Shown piece after piece: positions 25,251-34,598 of a stretch of 46,712 nucleotides of DNA. How positions within the stretch are numbered: position 1 is the first letter of the stretch; every line of letters starts with the position of its first letter. The stretch spans positions 1 through 46,712 of the forward strand of contig CAYSBW010000012.1 of NCBI GenBank assembly GCA_964429485.1, read 5' to 3'. Origin of the DNA: JAPLKB01 sp964429485 (GTDB lineage: Bacteria; Desulfobacterota; Syntrophorhabdia; Syntrophorhabdales; Syntrophorhabdaceae). Both the position numbers and the translations under genes were made by a program. The notes beneath the pieces are model-generated. The model saw only the letters and a list, made by a program, of their open reading frames with translations. It was not told the origin of the DNA and did no database searches.

Positions 25251-25649
25251 TTGGACGAAATAACTATTGCCTATTATCGCAAACTAATACAGAATGGTTT
25301 TAAATACTCAGGCATGATCGAAAAACCTTCAATATCAATAGAGAATTTTGGTGAAGTAAGTCCTGTTTGCGGCAATCCCGATGATTACATGAGACTTTTT
25401 GTGGATGTAAAGTGTGATGAAATTAATGATATCAAGTATGTATGTATTTCCGACCCTGCAACTAACGTGGCACTCGAAATTCTATGTACCCTGCTAAAAG
25501 GAAAAAATCTCAACAAGGTTAATGATTTGAATGAAAATACTTTTGCTGAATTCATCGGCAGTGAAGATAAAGGACTGAAGAAAAAAGCTAAAGAATTGCT
25601 TGTGCTACTTAATGACGGGGTTGCTAAATATAAAGCACAAAAAAAATAG
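25251..25649 (+). CDS. IscU/NifU-like protein lacking two of three scaffold cysteines
   Basis: About 132 residues. The region SPVCGNPDDYMRLFVDVK corresponds to the first cysteine block of IscU/NifU-type iron-sulfur scaffolds, followed by CISDPATNVALEILCTLLKGK where IscU has GCGSAIASSS...KGK. The second ligand cysteine of that block is replaced, and the HCS block near the C-terminus is absent. It therefore probably cannot hold a cluster as IscU does; a single-Cys sulfur acceptor is possible. GGAGG at 25241-25245 suits the TTG at 25251. The ATG at 25239 overlaps that site and has none of its own. Last gene of the arsenic/sulfur run. Confidence 0.7.
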   Translation: MDEITIAYYRKLIQNGFKYSGMIEKPSISIENFGEVSPVCGNPDDYMRLFVDVKCDEINDIKYVCISDPATNVALEILCTLLKGKNLNKVNDLNENTFAEFIGSEDKGLKKKAKELLVLLNDGVAKYKAQKK

Positions 25650-25912
25650 CAGTAAACTGTTTTTCTCAAAAAAAGATCCTTGGTATGAATGCAAAGAAAA
25701 TCATTCAATGTCGGGAACATAAAAATTTCTAAATAAATGATTTTATTTTCCGAATACTGTAATATCGATGGGATAAAAAAGACCAATAAGTTTTTCATTG
25801 TTTTGTAACTGAAATTAGGTTAAAGATTTTGCAGTTGTGCAGATAAGCACGGATAGAGCCTTGCAGTATTTATTTTGGGGTTTTTTTTAGTGTATTCCAT
25901 CAGGAGGTCAAT

Positions 25913-28900
25913 TTGGAAGACTTTACAGAGGATGGAACAAATGAAAATAAACTCGAAAAATATTCAGCTTTAGAAAAATATGCAAAATACCGTGATCATT
26001 CAGAAACAGAACAATCAATATACACAAAAACAGACATCAGGTACAAAAGACTTCTTGATAATTTACCAGGTATTGTCTATCAATTAAAGATAAACACTGA
26101 TAGTACTGTTTCCTTTCTTTACATCAGCAATACTTTATCTGCTGTCACTGGGCTATCTTCAAATGAAGTGATTGAAGATCCATCAGTTTTCATAAGTAAA
26201 ATACATCCTGAAGATATAAAGGTTTTTAAAGAAGATTTGTTAAAAGCAGCAAGTCTCTCCAGATACCATCATGCAATATTCAGATATCTTAAGGATGGAT
26301 ACTGCATCTGGTTAGAAATGAATGCAACACTGGAGAGACTCTATGATGGCACAGTTCTGTCTGATGGATTCATTTTGGATATTACTGAACGTAAAAAAGA
26401 ACAAATCAGAAAAAGTTGGGAAGCATTGAATCAAGATAGTGAAGGACAAAAGTTTGAAAAGGAAATTTTACCAGAACTTTTAGCAAAGGGTAAATGGAAA
26501 GGAGAAATAGAAGGAAAAAGAAAAGATGGTGTTGAATTTTCACAGGATGTGTCATTAACAGCTATTGATGGCAATGGTTTTATCTATGCAGTTCGTGACG
26601 TTACTGAGTTGAAAGATAATGAAACAAAAATCAAAAACCTGGAAAAATTAATTGAAGTCATTCTTGCTTCATCATCTGTTGGTACCGGTAAAGTGAGAAA
26701 TAAGATAATTCTATGGGTTGATGAAAAAGTGAGCAATCTAACCGGGTATTCCAAGGATGAATTGATAGGGAAAAACCCCTCGATATTCTACGAAAATATA
26801 GAGGAATATAAAAGAGCAACCGATATTCTATATCTTGAAGGCCAGGTTCAAACCAAATTGTTAAGGCCAGATGGGATATTAAAAGATGTTTTTATACATC
26901 TGTCACCCGGTGATGATAATTCTTATTTTTTTACTGTTATAGATATAACACAACAAAAGGAAATTGAAGACTCGCTGATGTTTACCAGGTTTGCAATGGA
27001 CAATGCGCTGGATATGGTTATTGTTTTCAGGCAAGACGGTAGTATATTTTATGTTAATCACAGCGCCTGCAAGATGCAAGGTTATTCCCGTGATGAATTA
27101 TTATCCATGACAATTTTTGATATTTCTCCGGCATATTCAAAAGAAAAGTGGATCCATGCATGGAAAGTTACCAGAGAAAACAATTCATTTTCTATTGAAA
27201 CAAATCTAAAAAGAAGAAATGGCACTGTTTTTCCGGTTGAAATAACCGGTCGCTTTCTGGTTCTTGGGAATAATGAGCATATATGCGTTTTTATAAGAGA
27301 CATAAGTGAACGTAAATCTATGGAAATAAATTTAAAAAATAGTATGGAAATGTTTCGGGCTCTTTTTGAATCTTCTGGTGACGCTATAATGATAATAAAA
27401 GATGTGATTATTGACTGTAACGAAAAGACAGTTGAAATGTTTGACAAAACAAAAGAAGAAATAGTCGGACAACCTGTACAATTTTTTTCACAGGAGTATC
27501 TGGCCTTTAATGATAACTGCCATGACGAAACACAAAATAAAATGCCCCGTTTTTTCGAGTGGAAATATCAACGAACCGATGGGACAATTCTTTGCGCTGA
27601 AGTCTACTTTACGAGGATTATAATCAATGGCGAATCATTCATTCAAGTTAATATTCGTGATATTACATCGAGAAAACAAACTGAAGAAAAGTTAATGTGG
27701 CTGAGCACTGCTATTGAACAGGCTGCGGAAGATATTGTTATAACAGACCCTGAAGGAAAAATAAAATATGTTAATCCGGCTTTTGAGAAGATAACCGGAT
27801 ACTCAATATATGAAGTTGTTGGAAAAACACCCAGGATACTTAAAAGCGGGGTTCAAGATAATGAATTTTATGAAGAACTTTGGAACACTATTAAAAACAA
27901 AAAAATCTGGTCAGGTCAGTTAATAAACAAAGGAAAGGACAACAGATTAATACAAGTACAGGCAACCATCAGTCCTCTTATTAATGACAAAGGAGAAATC
28001 ACAGGTTTTATTTCATTAAAAAAAGATATTACAGAAGAAATCAAACTTAAGTCCCAACTTGTTCAGTCACAGAAAATGGAGGCAATTGGAACACTGGCAG
28101 GAGGTATTGCCCATGATTTTAACAATATACTTACAGTTATTATGGGATTTAGCACTCTTATCCTGATTGCCATGAATGAATCCGATCCATTAAGGAAACA
28201 TGTAGATCAAATTCTTAATTCTGCAAAAAAAGCAGCAAAACTTACGGGGAGCCTTCTTGCTTTCAGCAGGAAAGAGGCCATAAATCTTTCTCCCACAAAT
28301 ATCAATGAAACAATACGAGGAACTGAAAAACTACTGAGGCGCCTTTTGACCGAAGATATCGAGCTAATTGTGTCCTGTACAGATGAAGATACAACTATCA
28401 TGGCCGACGCAACACAAATAGATCAGATTATTTTCAATCTTGCTACAAATGCGAGAGATGCCATGAAAAATGGAGGCAGGTTAACTATAGAATGTAAAAC
28501 TTTCGACATGGACATTAATTTTAAAATGTTAAAAGGGTTTGGAAAACCAGGGAAATATGCCCTTCTTACTGTTTCTGATACGGGTTGTGGTATGGATGAT
28601 TCAACTAAAACAAAAATATTCGAACCTTTTTTTACAACAAAAGAACGGGGAAAAGGAACCGGTCTCGGTTTGCCAACCGTTTATGGTATAGTAAAGCAGC
28701 ATAAAGGATATATCGATGTAGACAGTGAACCAGATAAAGGAACAACTTTTTCCATTTATTTGCCTGCGGTAAATAATGCTATAGACAAAAAGAGACTTTT
28801 TACTGACAATATTAAAGATGGTACAGAAATTATTCTTATCGCCGAAGATGACAATGCTGTGAGGATGCTCATGAAAGAAATCCTTGTCAGTCATGGCTAT

Positions 28901-29188
28901 AAAATTATTGAGGCTTTGGATGGCCGGGAAGCGATAGACAAATTTTATGATAACGATAATATAGATCTTGTAATCCTTGATTCAGTCATGCCAAAAATGA
29001 ATGGAAGAAGAGTATATGATGAGATAAAGAAAATCAATCCTGCTATAAAGACAATCTTTATGAGTGGTTATACGGAGGATATTATTCTTGACAAAGGTAT
29101 TGAAAATGGAAAAGTCAACTTCATTGCAAAACCTCTTTCACCTGAAATATTATTGAGTAAGGTTAGAGAGGTGCTTGATTTAAAATAG
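25913..29188 (+). CDS. Multi-PAS hybrid sensor histidine kinase with receiver
   Basis: A 1091-residue protein with no membrane helix, so a cytoplasmic sensor. About six PAS/PAC units occupy residues ~40-715 (each ends in a DITERK/DISERK/DITSRK-type motif). A HisKA domain has GGIAHDFNNILTVIMGF with phospho-acceptor His734. The HATPase has NLATNARDAM, DTGCGMD and GKGTGLGLPTVYGIV. The C-terminal receiver has EDDNAVR, LDSVMPKMNG with Asp1023 and the Lys in AKPLSP. The start is TTG at 25913, four bases after AGGAGGT. It is first in the signalling block, with no partner gene adjacent. The ligand is unknown. Confidence 0.93.
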   Translation: MEDFTEDGTNENKLEKYSALEKYAKYRDHSETEQSIYTKTDIRYKRLLDNLPGIVYQLKINTDSTVSFLYISNTLSAVTGLSSNEVIEDPSVFISKIHPEDIKVFKEDLLKAASLSRYHHAIFRYLKDGYCIWLEMNATLERLYDGTVLSDGFILDITERKKEQIRKSWEALNQDSEGQKFEKEILPELLAKGKWKGEIEGKRKDGVEFSQDVSLTAIDGNGFIYAVRDVTELKDNETKIKNLEKLIEVILASSSVGTGKVRNKIILWVDEKVSNLTGYSKDELIGKNPSIFYENIEEYKRATDILYLEGQVQTKLLRPDGILKDVFIHLSPGDDNSYFFTVIDITQQKEIEDSLMFTRFAMDNALDMVIVFRQDGSIFYVNHSACKMQGYSRDELLSMTIFDISPAYSKEKWIHAWKVTRENNSFSIETNLKRRNGTVFPVEITGRFLVLGNNEHICVFIRDISERKSMEINLKNSMEMFRALFESSGDAIMIIKDVIIDCNEKTVEMFDKTKEEIVGQPVQFFSQEYLAFNDNCHDETQNKMPRFFEWKYQRTDGTILCAEVYFTRIIINGESFIQVNIRDITSRKQTEEKLMWLSTAIEQAAEDIVITDPEGKIKYVNPAFEKITGYSIYEVVGKTPRILKSGVQDNEFYEELWNTIKNKKIWSGQLINKGKDNRLIQVQATISPLINDKGEITGFISLKKDITEEIKLKSQLVQSQKMEAIGTLAGGIAHDFNNILTVIMGFSTLILIAMNESDPLRKHVDQILNSAKKAAKLTGSLLAFSRKEAINLSPTNINETIRGTEKLLRRLLTEDIELIVSCTDEDTTIMADATQIDQIIFNLATNARDAMKNGGRLTIECKTFDMDINFKMLKGFGKPGKYALLTVSDTGCGMDDSTKTKIFEPFFTTKERGKGTGLGLPTVYGIVKQHKGYIDVDSEPDKGTTFSIYLPAVNNAIDKKRLFTDNIKDGTEIILIAEDDNAVRMLMKEILVSHGYKIIEALDGREAIDKFYDNDNIDLVILDSVMPKMNGRRVYDEIKKINPAIKTIFMSGYTEDIILDKGIENGKVNFIAKPLSPEILLSKVREVLDLK

Positions 29189-29403
29189 AAGACAGATGCT
29201 GGTTGTGGTAAGAGTTGCAAGACCATGGTTATGGGTAATCAAATACCAGGATATGTTTCGATTGGTACATTGGCTATGTTTTCTGCATCAGGAAAAAGAT
29301 TTGAATCATTATGAAAAAACCAGGCATTCGGATAATGCAAAGATATAAACTACCCGGAACTACCCTGTTATTCCGATATTGAAGCCTGAAAAAGGAGATT
29401 TTC

Positions 29404-30018
29404 ATGTTTAATCCGGAGTTTATTTTAACCTCACTGCTTGTAATCCTGGTTCCCGGAACCGGAGTGATCTATACAGTATCCACCGGACTCTTCTGTGGCT
29501 GGAGGCAGAGTATAGCTGCTGCAATAGGTTGCACAGCAGGCATTATTCCGCACCTGATGGCCTGCATACTCGGATTATCTGCAATTCTGCACATGAGTGC
29601 CCTTGCTTTCCAGTTTGTAAAGCTTGCAGGCGCTTTTTATCTGTTCTACCTTGCATGGTCAATGTGGCGTGAAACCGGCGGTATCAGACTCGACTCTCCT
29701 TCCTTGAAGAAGGGCTTTTACAGTATTGTCCTCAAGGGTTTTTTATTAAATATCCTCAATCCAAAGCTGTCGATATTCTTCCTGGCATTTCTGCCCCTTT
29801 TTATCTTACCGGAAGAGGTGTCGCCGATACTGGAGATGGTACTGCTCAGCCTCGTTTTTATGGGTATGACTTTGGTTGTCTTTATACTGTATGGCATAGC
29901 AGCAAACAGGGTAAGCAAATACATTGTTGGTTCACAGAAGCTGGTCCGCCGGCTTCAACGATCATTTGCAGCAACATTCGCAGCCCTTGGGTTCAAGCTG
30001 GCAATAACTGATCGATAA
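29404..30018 (+). CDS. LysE/RhtB-family amino-acid exporter
   Basis: A 204-residue inner-membrane protein with about six helices. It starts with MFNPEFILTSLLVILVPGTG and continues with GWRQSIAAAIGCTAGIIPHL, the pattern of RhtB-type members (VPGP-x and G-x-x-x-G glycine-rich helices). FLLNILNPKLSIFFLAFLPLF, a family hallmark, follows near the middle. AAAGGAG precedes the ATG. Members export homoserine, threonine, leucine or related compounds. The substrate is unknown here. It is isolated between signalling genes. Confidence 0.9.
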   Translation: MFNPEFILTSLLVILVPGTGVIYTVSTGLFCGWRQSIAAAIGCTAGIIPHLMACILGLSAILHMSALAFQFVKLAGAFYLFYLAWSMWRETGGIRLDSPSLKKGFYSIVLKGFLLNILNPKLSIFFLAFLPLFILPEEVSPILEMVLLSLVFMGMTLVVFILYGIAANRVSKYIVGSQKLVRRLQRSFAATFAALGFKLAITDR

Positions 30019-30160
30019 TGCATTATAATAATTTTCAGCCCGGATTATTTAAGGCTCAACGTATTAGCTTCTTGTACCATTTTGTTTTTGTCTCAAATAT
30101 CCTGATTTTTGGAAAGTTTCCGGGTTGATTGAAAAAATTGCGCATAGGAGGAAAAATTCG

Positions 30161-30616
30161 ATGAATTCTGACACAACGATATCTTATAATTTAGCTGAAT
30201 TATTGGTGGAGCAATCCCCGGATGCCATTGTGTTTGCCGACAGCAATGGCATAATTCGTGTTTGGAATAACTCAGCGGAGAGGATTTTCGGATTTAAAGC
30301 CCGTGATGCGCTTGGAGCAAATCTAAATATAATAATTCCTGAACGTTTCCGGGATGCCCATTGGCGAGGCTATGAACGTGCGCTTGCAGATCGCGCCACG
30401 AAGTATGCCGGACAAATTCTATCTACCAGGGCAATTCGTTCGGATGGTACCCGGATTTATGTTGAGCTCAGTTTTGCTATTGTTCTTGATGAAAAGGGCG
30501 GTGCCCTTGGCGCGTTAGCACATGCGCGCGATATTACTAAACGTTTTGAGAAGGAACGTGCTGATCAAAAGCGTCTCCGGGAACTTGAGAAAAAATTAGA
30601 TGGCAGGGCCCGATGA
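30161..30616 (+). CDS. Stand-alone PAS domain protein
   Basis: About 151 residues and essentially one PAS domain: LLVEQSPDAIVFADSNGIIRV, WNNSAERIFGFKARDALGAN, then a PAC-like RAIRSDGTRIYVELSFAIV and HARDITKRFEKER. A short charged coil closes it. AGGAGG at 30146-30151 sets the ATG at 30161; the frame is open 12 codons further but without a ribosome site. There is no output domain, so it probably works by pairing with a kinase or regulator nearby. Codon use is somewhat more GC-rich than its neighbours, which hints at separate acquisition. Confidence 0.8.
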   Translation: MNSDTTISYNLAELLVEQSPDAIVFADSNGIIRVWNNSAERIFGFKARDALGANLNIIIPERFRDAHWRGYERALADRATKYAGQILSTRAIRSDGTRIYVELSFAIVLDEKGGALGALAHARDITKRFEKERADQKRLRELEKKLDGRAR

Positions 30617-30769
30617 GGTTGATAGAGATGATTGGAGGGAAAGTGTGACCCCGCATGATTTTTGTTGTTTTAATTAACTTAAATTTATTGCATATAATTT
30701 ATCCCATGATATGGATGACAAAAACATAGCAAGAATATTATTGCAGGTAATTTTAAAAAAGGAATGATC

Positions 30770-30925
30770 ATGAACAAAACAAAAAAGTATCAATACAAAT
30801 ATCCCTTCTGCGGACTTACTTCCATTTTAAAAACTGAAGCTTTAATGCAGAGGCTTCATAGTTGCATAATTACTCAGACACACTTCAGTGGATTGGGAAT
30901 GGAAAAAATACAAAAGAAGCTTTAA
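30770..30925 (+). CDS. Possible 51-codon upstream ORF
   Basis: An ATG at 30770 with AAGGA seven bases upstream opens a 51-codon frame (MNKTKKYQYKYPFCGL...) that stops at 30925, two bases before the internal ATG at 30928 of the regulator gene. It could be a leader ORF coupled to that gene, or the real N-terminus displaced by a frameshift. I recognise no family. Confidence 0.3.
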   Translation: MNKTKKYQYKYPFCGLTSILKTEALMQRLHSCIITQTHFSGLGMEKIQKKL

Positions 30926-32187
30926 AGATGAATGAGGAACGCTTCCATGAATTGGTTGATTTGTTGCCTGAAGCTATCTTCGAAATAGATTTAAATGGTA
31001 AGCTCATATATGGCAACAGGAAAATCTTCGAGATTTTCGGAGATGATCGGGTAAACATTGAAGATGATATTAATGTTTTTGACTCAATTATACCTGACGA
31101 CCGGGACAGAGCATTGGAAAACATGAAAGAACTTCTACAAGGTAAAAAAATAGGGCCCAACGAATACATGGTTAGGAGAAAAGACGGGACTGTATTCATG
31201 TCATTAATTCATTCAGCGCCTATCTCAAATAACGGCAAAACATCTGGATTGATAGGGTTTATCGTTGATATAACTCATCACAAACAAATAGAGAATGAAA
31301 TAAGAGGACAGCGCGAATACTTTGAGCATCTTGTTTCAAGGCGCACCCATGAATTAAAGAAAATCAAGAAACAGTACAAGTCCCTTGTGGAAACAGTCAT
31401 TGAATGGATATGGGAGACTGACAAAGACGGTGTATTGACTTATGTAAGTCCCAGAATATATGATATTTTCGGTTATAAGCCTGAAGAAGTAATCGGAAAA
31501 TCCAAGTTTGAACTGATAGTTTCCGATGAGTCAAGACAAGCGTCAGCGCGATTCAAAAAGCATTCTTTGGAAATGAAACCCTTGCTGGCGCTTGAAAACA
31601 AATATATCCATAAAGACGGTCATTTTATTGTATGTGAAATAAACGGTTTTCCTTTTTTTGATAATAAAGGCAAACTGGTCGGTTATCGTGGAAGCGGCAG
31701 AGATGTTACAGAATACAAAAAGATTTTATCTGAATTATTGCAGAAAAAAAATGATATTGAAGACAAATCCAAAGATCTTCAGGAACTTAATACAACATTG
31801 AAAGTTCTCCTGAAACAAATTCGGGAAGACAAAAAAGATGTTGAACATTCTTTTGTGACAAATGTGAAGAATCTTGTTGTTCCCTATTTACAGAAAATAA
31901 AAAAAGGTTCTTTAAGAAAAGAACAGCGATCTTATCTGGCTATTATGGAATCCAATCTTAACGAAATTGCATCGCCATTCCTTTATAAAATTCAGCAACT
32001 CAACCTTTCTCTGAGGGAAACACAGGTAGCTGATTTAATAAAAGAAGGAAAGGCAACTAAAGAAATTGCAGATATAATGAACCTGTCGCCTGCCACTATT
32101 CAGTTTTACAGAAAGAATATAAGAGAAAAACTAAATATTACCAATAGCAAGTTAAATTTACAATCCTATCTCAGAAAGTTAAAATAA
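30862..32187 (+). CDS. PAS-PAS-LuxR transcriptional regulator
   Basis: A 441-residue regulator. PAS 1 is ~28-145 (ELVDLLPEAIFEIDLNGKL ... FIVDITHHKQ), and PAS 2 ~168-290 (LVETVIEWIWETDKDGVLTY ... GSGRDVTEYK). A long coiled coil (~295-345) follows, and the C-terminal LuxR-type helix-turn-helix begins LSLRETQVADLIKEGKATKE, with LSPATIQFYRKNIREKL as the recognition part. There is no membrane segment. This architecture is widespread in Desulfobacterota. The frame begins after a TAG at 30859-30861; TTG 30862 (AGAGG upstream) or ATG 30928 could be the start. The ligand and the target genes are unknown. Confidence 0.85.
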   Translation: MHNYSDTLQWIGNGKNTKEALKMNEERFHELVDLLPEAIFEIDLNGKLIYGNRKIFEIFGDDRVNIEDDINVFDSIIPDDRDRALENMKELLQGKKIGPNEYMVRRKDGTVFMSLIHSAPISNNGKTSGLIGFIVDITHHKQIENEIRGQREYFEHLVSRRTHELKKIKKQYKSLVETVIEWIWETDKDGVLTYVSPRIYDIFGYKPEEVIGKSKFELIVSDESRQASARFKKHSLEMKPLLALENKYIHKDGHFIVCEINGFPFFDNKGKLVGYRGSGRDVTEYKKILSELLQKKNDIEDKSKDLQELNTTLKVLLKQIREDKKDVEHSFVTNVKNLVVPYLQKIKKGSLRKEQRSYLAIMESNLNEIASPFLYKIQQLNLSLRETQVADLIKEGKATKEIADIMNLSPATIQFYRKNIREKLNITNSKLNLQSYLRKLK

Positions 32188-32382
32188 TATACAAAAAAGA
32201 ATGTTCAATACCAGAAACAAAATAGAAAACAATTAATGGTAGTTTATATACCCTATTTTATCCCTATTAAAATATCAACAAAAAATGTTTTACATAATGT
32301 ATTATTTATCACATTTATAGGGTGATCTTTATTGCATTTTATATTCTATCATCTATTTTGACTGGTGATTGTGGGGGTAGGC

Positions 32383-33588
32383 ATGGAACCGGATATAAAA
32401 GTTGTTAAAAGGTATGACGGGCATGTCAATAGAACTTTAATCGCGACTGCCACGACCAATGTTGTTCTGAAAAAGCCTGTTTTAAAAAACCACAAATTTC
32501 AGCACAAGAATGAAGAACTGATACTGATCAATAAACTCGCAAAACTGTTTAACAGATCACATGACTTGGCAAAAATACTTTCCAATGTATTTAACGAAAT
32601 AACAAAAGCGTCAATCTTTAAAGAAATCAGATTGATGGAATTGAATATAAAAAATGTGCAAACAGGGTGTTCAACTTCTTTTCTGCGTGTTTCTCAAAGC
32701 AATGTTCCTGATGAATATAATCGTCATAAATATAATAACTTGCATAAAGAAACAAATCTGAAAGAGATTTGTATACCCTTTGTTGTCGAAGGAGAGCATG
32801 TCGGTGTTGTAAATATATGGTATTCCGCTAACCAAACAATGAGCAGGACAACGCTTTTATCGTTTAAAGCCATATTCAATCAGATGGGGGCTTTTATAAA
32901 AAAAGCTCAAATATATAGTTTACTGGAAAAAAACTGCCATCAAATAGATTATTTAAATGAAGAATTAGACAATGTTCGGGATGCAGAGAGAAAATCTTTA
33001 GCCCGTGAACTTCATGATCAATTGGGCTCGACTTTGTCTGCGCTCAGCATGAATTTAAATATTCTGAAATTAAAAGCAGTGGAACAGGGAGATGAATTTA
33101 TAAAGAGACAGATCATGACAGCCGAAGATCTTTTGAAGGAAACAGGTGATATTGCGAGGCAAATTATAAAGAAAATAGAAAAACAAACCTTTAATCTTTC
33201 GGAACTCATACTTTCTATTAAACATTATGCAGAGCAGTTCGCGGCAATGACCAATATTTCAGTTGAAGTAATCCATGATGACCATTCGATAGAAATCTCA
33301 CAAATCAAACAAAACGCCATATACAGAATAGTTCAGGAGGCGTTGAACAATTCTGCTAAACACGCGAATGCATCAAAGGTGAAAATAAAAATAGATATAA
33401 TTAATGAAAAAATAAGAATAAACATTGCTGACAATGGAAAAGGCTTCCAGATTTCAAACATTAAGGGAAAATGCAAGTCAGATCATTTTGGATTGCAGTT
33501 TATTAAGGAAAGGGTTGATCTTTTAAAGGGAGAATTTCGCATAGAAACAATCCCTGACCAGGGCACATGTTTATATGTTGAAATATGA
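32383..33588 (+). CDS. NarX-type sensor histidine kinase (HisKA_3)
   Basis: About 401 residues and soluble. Residues ~40-180 look like a GAF-type sensor. The DHp part has SLARELHDQLGSTLSALSMN, where His211 is the expected phosphorylation site of the HisKA_3 subfamily. The ATPase has YRIVQEALNNSAKHANASKV (N box), NIADNGKGF (G1) and HFGLQFIKERVDLLKG. GGGGG before ATG 32383 favours that start over an in-frame GTG at 32365. Its stop overlaps the start of the response regulator as ATGA, so the two are a coupled pair. The signal is probably cytoplasmic. Confidence 0.9.
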   Translation: MEPDIKVVKRYDGHVNRTLIATATTNVVLKKPVLKNHKFQHKNEELILINKLAKLFNRSHDLAKILSNVFNEITKASIFKEIRLMELNIKNVQTGCSTSFLRVSQSNVPDEYNRHKYNNLHKETNLKEICIPFVVEGEHVGVVNIWYSANQTMSRTTLLSFKAIFNQMGAFIKKAQIYSLLEKNCHQIDYLNEELDNVRDAERKSLARELHDQLGSTLSALSMNLNILKLKAVEQGDEFIKRQIMTAEDLLKETGDIARQIIKKIEKQTFNLSELILSIKHYAEQFAAMTNISVEVIHDDHSIEISQIKQNAIYRIVQEALNNSAKHANASKVKIKIDIINEKIRINIADNGKGFQISNIKGKCKSDHFGLQFIKERVDLLKGEFRIETIPDQGTCLYVEI

Positions 33589-34274
33589 TTAAAAAGATTT
33601 CAATTTTTGTTGCAGACGATCATGCTATAGTCCGTGAAGGGCTTAAACTCCTGATTGAAAAACAAAATAATATGGAGGTTGTCGGTAGAGTTTCAAATGG
33701 TCGGGACGCTGTTCGTCAGATCAAAAAAATATGTCCTGATATTGCTGTCCTGGATATTACCATGCCTGATCTGAATGGAATTGAAGCAACCAGGCAGATT
33801 TTAGAAATGTGTCCTTCAACTGGTGTAGTAATTTTATCAATGCACAACGCCATAGACCAGATTACCCGTTGTCTTCAATCAGGGGCGAGGGGCTATGTTC
33901 TTAAAGAAGCTGCAGGGTCGGAGATTATTGATGCTATACAGACCGTTTATAACGGGCATCGTTATTTAAGCCAATCAATATCGGAAATAATTATAGAGGA
34001 ATATGTGCAGCAGTATTTTTCAAGGGAATCCCGGAAACTAAACCCTATATATAGTCTGAGCTCAAGGGAAAAAGAAGTTCTGCAATTAATTGTAGAAGGA
34101 AAATCGAGCGCTGAGGCTGCAAAAATACTCAACATTTCACATAAGACAGTAAATACCTACCGATATCGCATAATGGAAAAAATCGGCGTTACCAATCTTC
34201 CCGATCTTGTAAAATTTGCAATTTCAAATAATATATCTCCCCTTACATCTTCTCCACGATTAAGTTTCGATTAG
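33585..34274 (+). CDS. NarL-family response regulator
   Basis: A 229-residue partner of the preceding kinase. The receiver has Asp11/Asp12 (FVADDHAIVREGL), phospho-acceptor Asp57 (AVLDITMPDLNG), a Ser in VILSMH and the conserved Lys in GYVLKEA. The LuxR-type output domain has LSSREKEVLQLIVEGKSSAE and ISHKTVNTYRYRIMEKIGV. All residues needed for phosphorylation are present. It begins inside the kinase stop codon. The recognition helix is nearly identical to that of the next gene's product, so both may bind the same sites. Confidence 0.95.
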   Translation: MIKKISIFVADDHAIVREGLKLLIEKQNNMEVVGRVSNGRDAVRQIKKICPDIAVLDITMPDLNGIEATRQILEMCPSTGVVILSMHNAIDQITRCLQSGARGYVLKEAAGSEIIDAIQTVYNGHRYLSQSISEIIIEEYVQQYFSRESRKLNPIYSLSSREKEVLQLIVEGKSSAEAAKILNISHKTVNTYRYRIMEKIGVTNLPDLVKFAISNNISPLTSSPRLSFD

Positions 34275-34598
34275 AATTGACCTGTTATTTGATCAGACAG
34301 TATTTCAGAAAACGCGTAACACAACATTAACACTCCCCATGCTTGAAAACAGGGGTCCTTACAGTGAGGAGTATAAATTTGTTTATCCTACACGTAATAT
34401 TTAACATGTCCTACATCAATTGTCTGTATTGTCCTACATACGTATTCAATTTTATATGTAACATTTCATTGTATCCAAAACAAATGGGTTTGCAAGAAAG
34501 AAGATGCAGTATTAGCAGTATTTCCAACTGTCTTCAAAACAGTAATGGCGGTAGCCTGTAAAAATTCATAATTTTTCGCACTAAATAAATAGAATGAA
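34275..34598. promoter_or_regulatory. Regulatory spacer with three TCCTACA repeats at 23-bp spacing
   Basis: 324 bp without a gene between the two NarL-type regulators. TCCTACA occurs at 34386-34392, 34409-34415 and 34432-34438, exactly 23 bp apart, which places the sites on nearly the same face of the helix. A looser TCCTTACA lies at 34356-34363. This looks like an operator array, possibly for one of the two flanking LuxR-type regulators. No clear terminator or promoter was seen otherwise. Confidence 0.5.

Noticed and set aside
25650..25912. A gene or regulatory RNA in the 263-bp spacer before the hybrid kinase
   Set aside because: AT-rich, with no credible ORF, hairpin or recognised motif beyond the ribosome site at its end.
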